Shown here: positions 1-8,390 of the stretch, one piece after another | How positions within the stretch are numbered: the stretch's first letter is position 1 | Layout of the letters: each line of letters begins with the position of its first letter | NCBI GenBank assembly: GCA_019243475.1 | Contig: JAFAUE010000176.1 | Span: 1 to 33,541, forward strand | Direction: 5' to 3' | Source of the DNA: Acidobacteriota bacterium | GTDB taxonomy: Bacteria; Acidobacteriota; Terriglobia; Terriglobales; Acidobacteriaceae | DNA length: 33,541 nucleotides | Translations under genes and position numbers: made by a program | Notes under the pieces: generated by a model | Seen by the model: only the letters and a program-made list of their open reading frames with translations | Database searches by the model: none | What the model was told of the DNA's origin: nothing

Positions 1-1
1 G

Positions 2-2194
2 GCGCCGGACACGTTCAATCTTGCGCCCGGCGGTGAAGTCCGCAATGTGAGCGGACTTTGGGTAAGCGGCGATTACTTCAGCGTGCTTGGCGTTCGTCCC
101 ATTTTGGGAAGAGTACTGAACGACTCCGACGACCACCGAGGCTGCGGGGTTCCCGGCGCAGTGATCAGCCATTCTTTCTGGCAGCGCGAGTTCCACGGCG
201 ATCCATCGACTATCGGCCGCATTCTGAGCGTGAATGGCAAGCCGGTGCAGATCGTCGGCGTGACGGCCGCGGGATTCTATGGGCTGGTCATAGGCTCCAG
301 CTTCGATGTCGCCATGCCGATATGCGGGGTGAAGGCGATCGATGGCGAGAACGGCCCGCTCGATCGCGACTTCATCTGGTGGCTTACCGCAATGGGACGG
401 CTGAAGCACGGAGTCTCCGAAGCGCAAGCGCTGGCGCAGCTGAATGCCATGGCGCCTTCCATGTTCCACGACACGCTTCCCGTGTCGTTCAAAGGGGAAC
501 GGGCAGAACAGTATCTGAAGTTCCAATGGAAGCTGCTGCCGGCGGGCAGCGGTGTCTCTAATTTGCGGCAAGAGTATGAGTCGCCGCTCTGGCTGCTGCT
601 CGGCATAGCCGGACTTGTGCTGCTGATTGCATGCGCAAATCTCGCCAACCTGATGCTGGCTCGCGCCACCACGCGGGAGAGGGAAATTGCAGTGCGGCTT
701 GCCGTGGGAGCATCGCGCGGGCGCATCATTCGACAACTTCTGGCGGAAAGCGCCGTCCTAGCTGCGCTGGGCGCTGTATTGGGATTCATTGTCGCGCAGT
801 GGCTCAGTCGATTCTTGATGTCTTTTTTCGCCACCGAAGGTGACAATTCGCTATTTATCGACCTCAAGCCGGATTGGCAACTGCTGGCTTTTACTGCGGG
901 CGTCGCTACGCTGACGATCGTGCTCTTCGGTTTGGCTCCGGCTCTGCGCGCAACACGCGTCTCACCGCAGGCGGCGATGAAGGCAGGTGGCCGCGGCCTG
1001 ACCTCCGGACAAGAGCGTTTTGGCGTGAGACGCGCGCTGGTCGCTGCGCAGGTGGCTATGTCGCTGGTACTACTCTTCGGCGCCCTGCTGTTTACGCGCA
1101 CGCTGCGCAATGTGATGTCGGTGCAAGCCGGTTTCCGCGAGAACGAGGTGCTGGTTGCAGACCTGGATTTTTCCGACCAGAAGTTGCCGCAGGCCAATCG
1201 GCTCGAGTACAAACGCCAAATCCTCGAGCGCGTCCGCGGCCTTCCCCAGGTGGAAAGCGCTGCGGAAGCATTCATCGTGCCCCTCGGCGGCAATGGCATC
1301 AATGACGAAGTTTGGATAAGCGGCGTTGACAAGCAGAAACGGAAGACGAGCTGGTTCAACTACATCAGCCGAGATTATTTCCGAACGCTGGGAACGTCGC
1401 TGCTCGCAGGCAGAGACTTCAACGACAGCGACACCGCAACCTCGATGCGCGTTGCCATCGTGAACCAGGAATTTGCCCGCAAGCTGACAGGCGGAAACAA
1501 TCCGGCAGGAATGACGTTCCGGCGCGAGGCGACATCACTTGAACCAGAACGGGAATTTCAGATTGTAGGATTGGTTGCCGATACAAAATATATTGGGCTG
1601 CGTGACGAGCCTACGCCAATCATCTACCTGCCTTTTTCTCAAGCGCCGAGCCAGGGGAGCGATGTCAATATGGTCATCCATTCAACCGGTTCGTTCAGCG
1701 ATTTGACCGCGAACATCCGCAGCCTGGCGGCGAACGCCGATCCGCGCATGACAATCTTTTTCCAGAACTTTCATACCATGGTTCGCGATTCCCTGCTGCA
1801 GGAGCGGCTCATGGCTACGCTCTCCGGCTTCTTCGGCGCGCTGGCCGCGCTGCTCGCGACCGTTGGTCTATATGGCGTGATCTCGTACATGGTGGTGCGT
1901 CGCACAAATGAAATCGGTATTCGTATGGCACTGGGGGCAGACCGCGCGGGAATTGTGGCCATGATTCTGCGCGAAGCCGGTTGGCTGCTGGCGCTGGGAG
2001 TCGCCGGCGGCGCGGTGCTGTCCTTGGCAGGCGCGCGCACGGCAAAGTCGCTGCTCTATGGACTTAAATCCTGGGATCCGCTGACGCTGCTCGCGTCTAT
2101 CGCACTGCTGGCAATTGTCGCCATCATCGCAAGTTCCGTGCCGGCGCAGCGTGCCGCGAAGCTCGACCCAATGGTTGCGTTACGTGAAGAATGA
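2..2194 (+). CDS. ADOP-family FtsX/MacB-type permease (5' end cut by window)
   Basis: The reading frame is open from the first bases of the window, so the N-terminus lies upstream; a GTG at 47 is only an internal codon. The visible ~730 residues show the duplicated layout of acidobacterial orphan permeases: end of a first periplasmic MacB_PCD domain (motif VSGDYFSVLGVRPILGR), a first FtsX block with several membrane segments and the typical RATTREREIAVRLAVGAS loop, a second MacB_PCD domain, and a second FtsX block containing RRTNEIGIRMALGA and ending PAQRAAKLDPMVALREE. Such proteins are normally about 800-890 residues, so roughly 80-150 are missing. No ATP-binding subunit is next to it, as is usual for this family. 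The substrate is unknown; related MacB proteins act in mechanotransmission or efflux at the inner membrane. It is convergent with the next gene. Confidence 0.9.
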   Translation, partial: APDTFNLAPGGEVRNVSGLWVSGDYFSVLGVRPILGRVLNDSDDHRGCGVPGAVISHSFWQREFHGDPSTIGRILSVNGKPVQIVGVTAAGFYGLVIGSSFDVAMPICGVKAIDGENGPLDRDFIWWLTAMGRLKHGVSEAQALAQLNAMAPSMFHDTLPVSFKGERAEQYLKFQWKLLPAGSGVSNLRQEYESPLWLLLGIAGLVLLIACANLANLMLARATTREREIAVRLAVGASRGRIIRQLLAESAVLAALGAVLGFIVAQWLSRFLMSFFATEGDNSLFIDLKPDWQLLAFTAGVATLTIVLFGLAPALRATRVSPQAAMKAGGRGLTSGQERFGVRRALVAAQVAMSLVLLFGALLFTRTLRNVMSVQAGFRENEVLVADLDFSDQKLPQANRLEYKRQILERVRGLPQVESAAEAFIVPLGGNGINDEVWISGVDKQKRKTSWFNYISRDYFRTLGTSLLAGRDFNDSDTATSMRVAIVNQEFARKLTGGNNPAGMTFRREATSLEPEREFQIVGLVADTKYIGLRDEPTPIIYLPFSQAPSQGSDVNMVIHSTGSFSDLTANIRSLAANADPRMTIFFQNFHTMVRDSLLQERLMATLSGFFGALAALLATVGLYGVISYMVVRRTNEIGIRMALGADRAGIVAMILREAGWLLALGVAGGAVLSLAGARTAKSLLYGLKSWDPLTLLASIALLAIVAIIASSVPAQRAAKLDPMVALREE

Positions 2195-2238
2195 TCCGGG
2201 TGCGTAGATAATCCCGAGCGCCACGATCCTGTCTTTTT

Positions 2239-2266
2239 GCTGAGTGCTGAATGCTGACTGCTGAAA
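2239..2266. repeat. Four tandem heptamers GCTGANT/GCTGAAA
   Basis: Four consecutive 7-nt units of the form GCTGANN fill most of the 78-bp gap between two convergent genes. This is a short-period tandem repeat. No hairpin with a T-tract is formed, so it is not an obvious terminator. It belongs with the 8- and 9-nt periodic tracts elsewhere in the window. Confidence 0.75.
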
Positions 2267-2272
2267 GCTTCT

Positions 2273-3694
2273 TCAGCGTGAATAATTCCCCAACGACACT
2301 GGCTGATCGAGCCGGATCTTCAGTCCGGTGTTCTGTGGAAGTTCAACATCCTTCCCTTTCGTTGCCAGGATGTAGCCGCCGCCCGCAATCGCGCCGATCG
2401 CCAGCCCCTTGAACGGGCCGCCCAGAATCAAACCGGCGATCGTTCCAAGGCCCGCGCCCACGGCGGCTCCTTTCGCAGCGGTTGACGTCTTGGTTTGCGA
2501 CTGCACTTCGCCTTCGGAGTTGACTGACCCGTTGCCGCCGGAATCATTCACCGAAATCAACGTTGCCGAAATGGGAAGGTTCGCTCCATTCGGCAGGCTG
2601 ACGGTCTCGAACCGCATGTTGAGTTTGCCCCGTCCGCGGACGGTTGGAAGGTTCTTGCCCTCTTCCGATTCGGTCACCTGTCCGTTCACCTTTGCGCCGG
2701 TGGGAATCACGATCTGATCGTTGAGATCGCGCACCGGCTGCGAGATGGTCGCGGTGAATCGATCGCCGGGCTGAGAGTTTCGCGTGGAGAGCTCGTTATC
2801 CAGACTGAGAAAAATCTCGGTGCCCGAGGGCAGCTCGTTGGTGTGTCCAGCCGCGTGTTCGCGATGGCTAAGCTGCGGCCCACGCGCGTTCGACGCTCCA
2901 GAAAACGGCGCTGGAGGCTGATCGTAGAGCGGCTGTCCACCTGCGCTCACAGTGGTGAAGCTGGCAACGGGCTGCTGAGAGGAAGGCTCGTCGAACTCGA
3001 AGTAGTAGCGCGTGTTCGGCCGGAGATTAGAAAGATGGATGCGATGTTCGGTTGCGTCTTTGAAATCGCCGCCGGTGTAAAGCAAGTTTGAGCTATCCGG
3101 ACCATAGTAAAGCGTGTTGCTGGCCGGCACGTTCGTCGTCCAGGCGATGACGGCCGTGCTGTCATCCAGGTATTGGATTGCGGGTCCGCGCGTGACAGTG
3201 ATGTGGCCGAAGTTTGCTGTCGCGGCCGTCTGGCCCGTAGCTTGATTGGCGACGGGCTGGATCGAGCCCTTGAATGGTGGCTGATTGCGAACCGGATTCG
3301 CTCCTAAAGCAGTGGTTTGAAAACCGTTCACGCTGTCAGCAGAAGTTGTCGCGTTGCCGGCGCCGGTATCGATGCGGAAATAGTAAGTCGTGCTTGCCTG
3401 CAGATTGCGCAGATCGACCTGATGCCGCAGGCTCAGCGCCTTTCCGTCTTCCGATATCTGGTTCAAGTTACCGGCGTCTTTGCCATAAAACACTCGGCTG
3501 GCAAACGGCTGATCGGTCGACCAGGTGATGACCGCGAATTCGTCGTCGGCGTACTGAATCATCGGACCTTGCGTGAGGATGACGGTCGTGGGCGCCGATG
3601 GCGCGGCATCGGACTGATCTTGAGGGAAGGCCGCGCCGACCGACAACAGCAAGAACGCAAATAAAGCGGTGCGCTTCAGGAATACGAAACTCAT
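2273..3694 (-). CDS. Exported protein with two fibronectin-III-like domains and a glycine-zipper segment
   Basis: The start is placed at the ATG at 3694, which has a GGAGG ten bases upstream and opens directly into a signal peptide (hydrophobic stretch ALFAFLLLSVGAAF); the longer frame to 3790 lacks both. The 473-residue product has two homologous FN3-like modules (about residues 36-128 and 165-252), each starting with a GPxIQYxDD motif and containing WSTDQP or WTTNVP and a TTYYFRID or TRYYFEFD strand. A polar linker follows, then a beta-rich domain (about 290-385) and an alanine/glycine-rich glycine-zipper stretch (GAAVGAGLGTIAGLILGG) that may insert in or lie on a membrane. It probably acts in the periplasm or at the cell surface, in binding rather than catalysis; no active-site motif was seen. 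It is divergent from nth. The function is unknown. Confidence 0.8.
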   Translation of the reverse strand: MSFVFLKRTALFAFLLLSVGAAFPQDQSDAAPSAPTTVILTQGPMIQYADDEFAVITWSTDQPFASRVFYGKDAGNLNQISEDGKALSLRHQVDLRNLQASTTYYFRIDTGAGNATTSADSVNGFQTTALGANPVRNQPPFKGSIQPVANQATGQTAATANFGHITVTRGPAIQYLDDSTAVIAWTTNVPASNTLYYGPDSSNLLYTGGDFKDATEHRIHLSNLRPNTRYYFEFDEPSSQQPVASFTTVSAGGQPLYDQPPAPFSGASNARGPQLSHREHAAGHTNELPSGTEIFLSLDNELSTRNSQPGDRFTATISQPVRDLNDQIVIPTGAKVNGQVTESEEGKNLPTVRGRGKLNMRFETVSLPNGANLPISATLISVNDSGGNGSVNSEGEVQSQTKTSTAAKGAAVGAGLGTIAGLILGGPFKGLAIGAIAGGGYILATKGKDVELPQNTGLKIRLDQPVSLGNYSR

Positions 3695-3701
3695 AGACAG
3701 A

Positions 3702-3709
3702 TTTCCTCC
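3702..3709 (-). promoter_or_regulatory. Shine-Dalgarno that fixes the start of the FN3 protein
   Basis: On the minus strand the sequence reads GGAGGAAA, with its GGAGG core ten bases before the ATG at 3694. It lies inside the longer open frame, so it argues against any upstream start. Confidence 0.7.
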
Positions 3710-3842
3710 GGGGGAAAGCGGCACACCTATATTTTGACGCACTGGAGCGCCGCCTGTAATCCTAAGGCACCAGAGTAGGCACTCAGGCAAAGAGTTTCAA
3801 TCGCCGCTTTGACAAGATGTGCGTCTGTAAAATCCATGTTTC

Positions 3843-4568
3843 ATGCCGAGAAACTCAATAACCACGCCGTCGAAAAAAAAATCTGCCAAATACAATCCCA
3901 TCGCGCCGGCGCGCGTCAACGACATCCTGACGCGCCTCAAAGAAATGTATCCGAAAGCCACATGCGCGCTGCATCATTCGAACGCCTGGGAGTTGCTGGT
4001 TGCGACGATCCTTTCGGCTCAGTGCACGGATGTGCGCGTGAACATGGTGACGCCGATTCTGTTCAAGAAATATCCGACGCCGAGGGATTTCGCGGCCTTG
4101 AAGCCCGAGGCACTCGAGCCTGACATCCGCTCCACCGGATTCTTTCGCAATAAGTCAAAATCGATCGTCGGCGCGGCGCAGAAGATCGTGAATGAGTTCG
4201 GCGGAAAAGTTCCCGACGAGCTCGCGAAGCTGATCACCGTCCCCGGCGCGGCGCGCAAAACTGCAAACGTGGTGCTCGGCACGTGGTTCGGAAAGGCCGA
4301 AGGAGTGGTGGTTGATACTCACGTACATCGAATCTCACGCCGGCTGGAGCTGACGACGAACAACGACGCTCCCAAAATCGAACAGGATCTGATGAAGGTG
4401 ATTCCGAGCGATGAGTGGATCGACTTCTCTCATCGCGTGATCTGGCATGGCCGCGCGCTGTGTGTGGCGCGCAAACCTAAGTGCGTCGATTGCAAGCTGG
4501 AAACGATCTGCCATGCTGCAGATAAAACCTGGTCAACTGTCGAGGTACATAAGAATGCGAAGCCGTGA
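3843..4568 (+). CDS. nth: Endonuclease III (base-excision repair DNA glycosylase/AP lyase)
   Basis: This is a 241-residue bifunctional glycosylase/AP lyase that removes oxidised pyrimidines. The core matches E. coli Nth (211 aa): LSAQCTDVRVN (residues 58-68), a helix-hairpin-helix (about 133-143) with catalytic Lys139 in RKTANVV, catalytic Asp158 in VVDTH, and a complete [4Fe-4S] ligand set Cys207-x6-Cys214-x2-Cys217-x5-Cys223. About 25 residues of Lys/Ser-rich extension precede the core. The HhH hairpin reads PGAARK where E. coli has PGVGRK, so one hairpin glycine is replaced by alanine. The start at 3843 has no clear Shine-Dalgarno; a TTGACA box sits at 3809-3814 but the nearest -10-like TAAAAT is only 13 nt away. 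It is monocistronic and divergent from the FN3 gene. Confidence 0.95.
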   Translation: MPRNSITTPSKKKSAKYNPIAPARVNDILTRLKEMYPKATCALHHSNAWELLVATILSAQCTDVRVNMVTPILFKKYPTPRDFAALKPEALEPDIRSTGFFRNKSKSIVGAAQKIVNEFGGKVPDELAKLITVPGAARKTANVVLGTWFGKAEGVVVDTHVHRISRRLELTTNNDAPKIEQDLMKVIPSDEWIDFSHRVIWHGRALCVARKPKCVDCKLETICHAADKTWSTVEVHKNAKP

Positions 4569-4608
4569 AGAGCGGTACTAGGGCGAGAAGCCGCTCGCAG
4601 AGCAGGAA

Positions 4609-4875
4609 CTAATTCTCGCGCAATCTACCTGCAGCGTACTTGTGTAAGAGACTAGAAATCAGCGTCTGATACGGCAGGCCTTCTTCCACTGCGCGCTTCT
4701 GGATGGCTTCCAGGTCCTTGCTAGAGATGCGGATGTTCAGTCGGCGGTCCTTTCGAAACGTGGCCTTAGCATAGGAGACAAAGCGAGCCTTTTCCGACGA
4801 TAAGCGGCGCGTCGAGCGCCACTCGCCTCGCTCAACCGATTCAAGTGTTTCTTTTTCGCTCTTGTCAAGCTTCAT
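4609..4875 (-). CDS. brnA: BrnA-like / CopG-type antitoxin
   Basis: The 88-residue product has a charged N-terminal half and a C-terminal ribbon-helix-helix-like segment (RLNIRISSKDLEAIQKRA, then GLPYQTLISSLLHKYAAG), as in BrnA/CopG antitoxins that bind their toxin and repress their own operon. Its start overlaps the end of the upstream toxin gene by 11 bp, and a GAGGAG lies seven bases before the ATG inside the toxin gene. The order toxin then antitoxin is that of BrnT-BrnA loci. The assignment rests on the RHH pattern plus the partner; the protein alone could be any small RHH regulator. Confidence 0.8.
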   Translation of the reverse strand: MKLDKSEKETLESVERGEWRSTRRLSSEKARFVSYAKATFRKDRRLNIRISSKDLEAIQKRAVEEGLPYQTLISSLLHKYAAGRLREN

Positions 4876-5158
4876 CGTCTTGCTCCTCGGGTTGCAGATA
4901 CCGTTTCGTCGCTTTGCGGCTTGGGATGATCGTTTTCAGAAAAACAGAAGATTCATCCGAAACAAATGGAACCAAATAAGCATAGCCATTTCGCTCAATG
5001 ACGAATATTCGCTGCCCGGAATAACGATCCCGATTCGGGTGGTCGAGGATGTCTAGTACTCGGCCTATGCCGATCAAGAACACTATTTCTTCAAATCCAA
5101 TGCCGCGATCCGCCTTTAGCTTCTCGTTCTTACGCTCATCCCAGGCAAAATATTTCAT
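4865..5158 (-). CDS. brnT: BrnT-family ribonuclease toxin
   Basis: The 97-residue product has the BrnT pattern from end to end: FAWDERKNEKLKADRGIGF at the N-terminus, HPNRDRYSGQRIFVIER in the middle, YLVPFV, and the C-terminal FLKTIIPSRKATKRYL. BrnT toxins are RelE-fold ribonucleases that arrest translation and are neutralised by BrnA, encoded immediately downstream with an 11-bp overlap. The start is set at the second in-frame ATG (5158), because GGAG lies six bases before it while the ATG at 5170 has no ribosome site. The operon is divergent from the peptidase gene, about 70 bp away. The gene appears intact. Confidence 0.88.
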   Translation of the reverse strand: MKYFAWDERKNEKLKADRGIGFEEIVFLIGIGRVLDILDHPNRDRYSGQRIFVIERNGYAYLVPFVSDESSVFLKTIIPSRKATKRYLQPEEQDDEA

Positions 5159-5216
5159 GCCTGACTCCATTGTGTGCTAAATAGGCATGCAATGGCAACA
5201 TCAGATTTATCTTCGC

Positions 5217-5222
5217 TATAAA
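5217..5222 (+). promoter_or_regulatory. Candidate -10 box (TATAAA) of the S9 peptidase gene
   Basis: TATAAA ends eight bases before the GTG start of the peptidase. A weak -35 match (TGGCAA, 5193-5198) lies 18 bp upstream. If used, transcription would begin at or within a base or two of the start codon, giving a leaderless mRNA; no Shine-Dalgarno is present. This is a prediction from spacing only. Confidence 0.35.
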
Positions 5223-5230
5223 ATTCTCAG

Positions 5231-7216
5231 GTGACCTTTCCTTTTAGCCTGCACCGCTGGCCAGCATTTCGAGCCACGCTGCTTCTTCTGCTTGCCGGCT
5301 CCAGTCTGGCGCAGTCGCCCACTCAGCCAATCACCGACGCCAAACAGATCACCAGCAAAATCCTGAAACGGGAAGTGCAGCCGCTCTCTATCGAGAAGCT
5401 GTATATGTCCCACATTGTCGGGGATTCCGACTGGTCTCCTGATGGCAAGCAGGTGGTGTTCGTCACGAACATCTCCGGACGCAACAATCTGTGGCTGGTT
5501 CCCGCAGAGGGTGGATGGCCGTCTCAGCTTACCGTCTCCGATCAGCGGCATGCAGCTCCCGTCTGGTCGCCTGACGGCAAGTGGATCGCTTTCAATCAGG
5601 ACAAGGATGGCGATGAGCAGTGGGACTTGCTGCTGGCCTCTCCGCAAACTGGGGAGGTTACGAATTTGACGAATACGCCTGACATCGACGAGGAGGGGCA
5701 GGCATGGTCGCCTAACTCGCGCTATCTCGCGTTCATGGCGAAGCCGCGGAGCTCGTCCACGTACGAAATTGAAATCATGGACGTGCTCACGAAACGCTCC
5801 CGCGCGCTTACGAAAGAGACGGCAAAAGATCAAGGAAACTTTGGTCCGCTCTGGTCGCGCGACGGCAAGTGGATCGCCTACACGCGAGAGCAGGCGGATG
5901 CGCGCGACTCGAACGTGTTTGTAGCCGAGGTAGCCACAGGAAACTCTGTGCTGCTTACGCCGCACAGGGGTGAGCTTCTCTATTCCGCAACGGCGTTTTC
6001 TCCCGATGGCAGATATTTGCTGATTACTTCGAATGCAAATGGGTACGACAATGCCGGCTTGCTGGAGATCGCGACCAAGAAAATCGACTGGCTCACGGAC
6101 GATAAGTGGAGCGTGCAGTCGGGGTCATTTTCGCCGGACGGACAGCGGTTGACGTTGGTACTGAACATTGATGGCAATGCCCAGATCGTCGCGTACGACA
6201 TCGAAAGCAGACAAAAAACGACACTCTCCTTGCCTGCCGGCCTTAACCTTCCGGCAGGCGGAGTAACAGCTTTCTCTCCCGACAACCGGCGGCTGCTCTA
6301 TTCCCATAATGGGCCGACGGCTCCCAATGACCTCTGGACCTACGACTTCGCAGGGCAGCAATCGCGCCAACTCACGCATTCGCTGCTGGCCGGAATCAGC
6401 TCTGACGATATGGTCGAGCCGTTTCTGGTGCATTATCCGAGCCGCGACGGCAAGTGGCAGATTTCTGCGTTCGTCTATGTGCCGCACAATGCGCCGCGCG
6501 ACCGCACTCATCCCGCGATCGTGTATGTGCATGGCGGGCCGCAGTCTCAGACTGTGAACAGCTTCAATCGCGTGATTCAGTACCTGGCCAACCAGGGTTA
6601 TCTGGTGATTGCGCCCAATTATCGCGGTTCAACCGGCTACAGCCGGGAGTTCATGGACGCCAATCGCTATGACATGGGCGGCGGCGACCTCGACGACGTG
6701 CTTGCCGCAGCCGACTGGATTCAGCAAACCGGCTACGTCGATCCAAAAAAACTGGTGATCATGGGCGGCAGCTATGGCGGCTACATGACCATGATGGGCA
6801 TTACCAAAGCTCCGCAAATCTGGGCAGCCGGGGTGGCGATCGTCCCATTTGTGAACTGGTCGACCGAGGTGCAGAACGAAGATCCGCTGCTGCGCGAGTA
6901 CGACCTCGCCACTATGGGCGATCCGGTGAAGAACCAAGCCTTATGGCAGGAGCGCAGTCCCATCAACTTTGTCGAACGAATCAAGGCGCCGGTGCTGCTC
7001 CTGGCCGGCGGCAACGATCCACGCTGTCCAAAGTCGGAAGCGCAGCAGGTCGCCGATGCCGTGAAAAAGCGCGGAGGAATAGCGGAATTGAAGGTGTACG
7101 AAAATGAAGGGCACGGCTTCGCCAAAGTGGAGAACCAGATTGATGCGTACACGCGCGTGACACAGTTTTTGAAGAAGTATGTTCCGGCTCCGCCCTGCGG
7201 ATGCAATTTGGACTAA
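5231..7216 (+). CDS. S9 family (prolyl oligopeptidase/acylaminoacyl-peptidase-type) exported serine peptidase
   Basis: The 661-residue protein starts at GTG 5231 and opens with a signal peptide (hydrophobic ATLLLLLAGSSLA, predicted cut before Gln28), so it is exported. Residues ~60-380 form a TolB/WD40-like beta-propeller with repeated WSPDGK or FSPDGR motifs (about 68, 112, 159, 209, 257, 301, 349). Residues ~400-655 are the alpha/beta-hydrolase domain: HGGP oxyanion region (434-437), nucleophile Ser514 in GGSYGG, Asp596 in GGNDPR, and His628 in EGHGF. The triad is complete. Enzymes of this type cut short peptides in the periplasm. It is followed on the same strand by galM (72 bp to its chosen start) and recG, possibly as a loose operon. 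Confidence 0.93.
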   Translation: MTFPFSLHRWPAFRATLLLLLAGSSLAQSPTQPITDAKQITSKILKREVQPLSIEKLYMSHIVGDSDWSPDGKQVVFVTNISGRNNLWLVPAEGGWPSQLTVSDQRHAAPVWSPDGKWIAFNQDKDGDEQWDLLLASPQTGEVTNLTNTPDIDEEGQAWSPNSRYLAFMAKPRSSSTYEIEIMDVLTKRSRALTKETAKDQGNFGPLWSRDGKWIAYTREQADARDSNVFVAEVATGNSVLLTPHRGELLYSATAFSPDGRYLLITSNANGYDNAGLLEIATKKIDWLTDDKWSVQSGSFSPDGQRLTLVLNIDGNAQIVAYDIESRQKTTLSLPAGLNLPAGGVTAFSPDNRRLLYSHNGPTAPNDLWTYDFAGQQSRQLTHSLLAGISSDDMVEPFLVHYPSRDGKWQISAFVYVPHNAPRDRTHPAIVYVHGGPQSQTVNSFNRVIQYLANQGYLVIAPNYRGSTGYSREFMDANRYDMGGGDLDDVLAAADWIQQTGYVDPKKLVIMGGSYGGYMTMMGITKAPQIWAAGVAIVPFVNWSTEVQNEDPLLREYDLATMGDPVKNQALWQERSPINFVERIKAPVLLLAGGNDPRCPKSEAQQVADAVKKRGGIAELKVYENEGHGFAKVENQIDAYTRVTQFLKKYVPAPPCGCNLD

Positions 7217-7288
7217 CCTTTCTCGCTTTCCATCAAGTTATTTGGTCCGCCAAGGGTGGACTGCAGAAACAGACGTCGCGAGCTCTTC

Positions 7289-8350
7289 ATGAGTACCGCC
7301 ATCGAGAAATCGGCATTCGGCAAGATGCCGGACGGAAAACCGATTCAGCTTTACAGGCTGCGAAGCGACGGGCTTGAAGCGCGCGTGATCACCTATGGCG
7401 GGATTCTCGTTTCCCTGAAAGTCCCGGACCGAAATGGGAATGCTGAGGATGTGGTGCTTGGCTTTGAGACTCTCGCGGAGTACGTCGAGGTCTTCAATAG
7501 CCATGCGAATCCATATTTTGGAGCGATCATCGGCCGCTACGCCAACCGAATTGCTCGCGGCAGGTTCAAGCTGGATGGGAAGACCTACTCTGTGCCGGTA
7601 AACAACGGACCGAACTCGCTGCACGGAGGGCCGCGCGGCTTTCACAACGTGGTTTGGCAGGCGCAGGAGATTGACGGCGGCGTGGAATTGAAGTACTTGA
7701 GCAGAGATGGTGAAGAAGGTTACCCGGGAAATCTCGAAGTTAGCGTTCGCTACGTTCTCGAAAACGCCGAACTGAGAATCGCGTATTCTGCCGGCACCGA
7801 CCAGCCGACTGTCGCGAACCTGACTCAGCATTCCTACTTCAACCTCGCTGGGCAAGGATGCGGCAACATTCTGGATCATGAGCTGCGCCTCGCGGCTTCG
7901 AGATTCACTCCGGTCGATTCCACGCTGATCCCGACAGGCGAATTAAAGCCGGTAGATTCCACGCCTTTCGATTTTCGCAATCGACACCGAATCGGCGAGC
8001 GAATTGACAGTGCCGCGGAGCAGCTTCGCATTGCCGGAGGCTACGATCACAACTGGGTGCTCAATGAAGATCCGGGCTCGCTGCGCGAAGCTGCGCAAGT
8101 GTTTGAGCCGCATTCCGGGCGAGTACTCACTGTGCTTACAACACAGCCGGGAGTGCAGTTTTACAGCGGAAATTTCCTCGACGGTAAACTCAAAGGCAAG
8201 CAGGGGAAGATTTATCCGCATCGCGGAGGATTGTGCCTGGAGACGCAGCACTTTCCCGACTCGCCCAATCATCCGCAGTTTCCCTCGACACTGCTGAGGC
8301 CCGGCGAGCGCTACCAGCAGGGAACCGTCTTTCGTTTCTCGACTGCATGA
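7289..8350 (+). CDS. galM: Aldose 1-epimerase (galactose mutarotase)
   Basis: GalM interconverts alpha and beta anomers of aldoses such as galactose. Family residues are all visible, numbered from the chosen start: His112 in SLHGG, the catalytic acid His181 in NLTQHSYFNL, Asp253 in YDHNW, and the catalytic base Glu318 in CLETQHFPDSPN. The length (353 residues) is normal. The frame continues back to a GTG at 7256, but the extra residues (MDCRNRRRELF) do not resemble the family and the ATG at 7289 places the usual EKSAFGKMPDGKPI just after the start. There is no signal peptide, so it is probably cytoplasmic. The recG start lies 40 bp after the stop. Confidence 0.93.
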   Translation: MSTAIEKSAFGKMPDGKPIQLYRLRSDGLEARVITYGGILVSLKVPDRNGNAEDVVLGFETLAEYVEVFNSHANPYFGAIIGRYANRIARGRFKLDGKTYSVPVNNGPNSLHGGPRGFHNVVWQAQEIDGGVELKYLSRDGEEGYPGNLEVSVRYVLENAELRIAYSAGTDQPTVANLTQHSYFNLAGQGCGNILDHELRLAASRFTPVDSTLIPTGELKPVDSTPFDFRNRHRIGERIDSAAEQLRIAGGYDHNWVLNEDPGSLREAAQVFEPHSGRVLTVLTTQPGVQFYSGNFLDGKLKGKQGKIYPHRGGLCLETQHFPDSPNHPQFPSTLLRPGERYQQGTVFRFSTA

Positions 8351-8390
8351 TGTCGGAATTCATCTTTATGAAGGCGGCAGTGCGCATCCG

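Noticed and set aside
277-1359. A 360-codon minus-strand open frame
   Set aside because: It is antisense to the ADOP permease, has Ser/Arg/Ala-rich composition typical of shadow frames, and matches no family.
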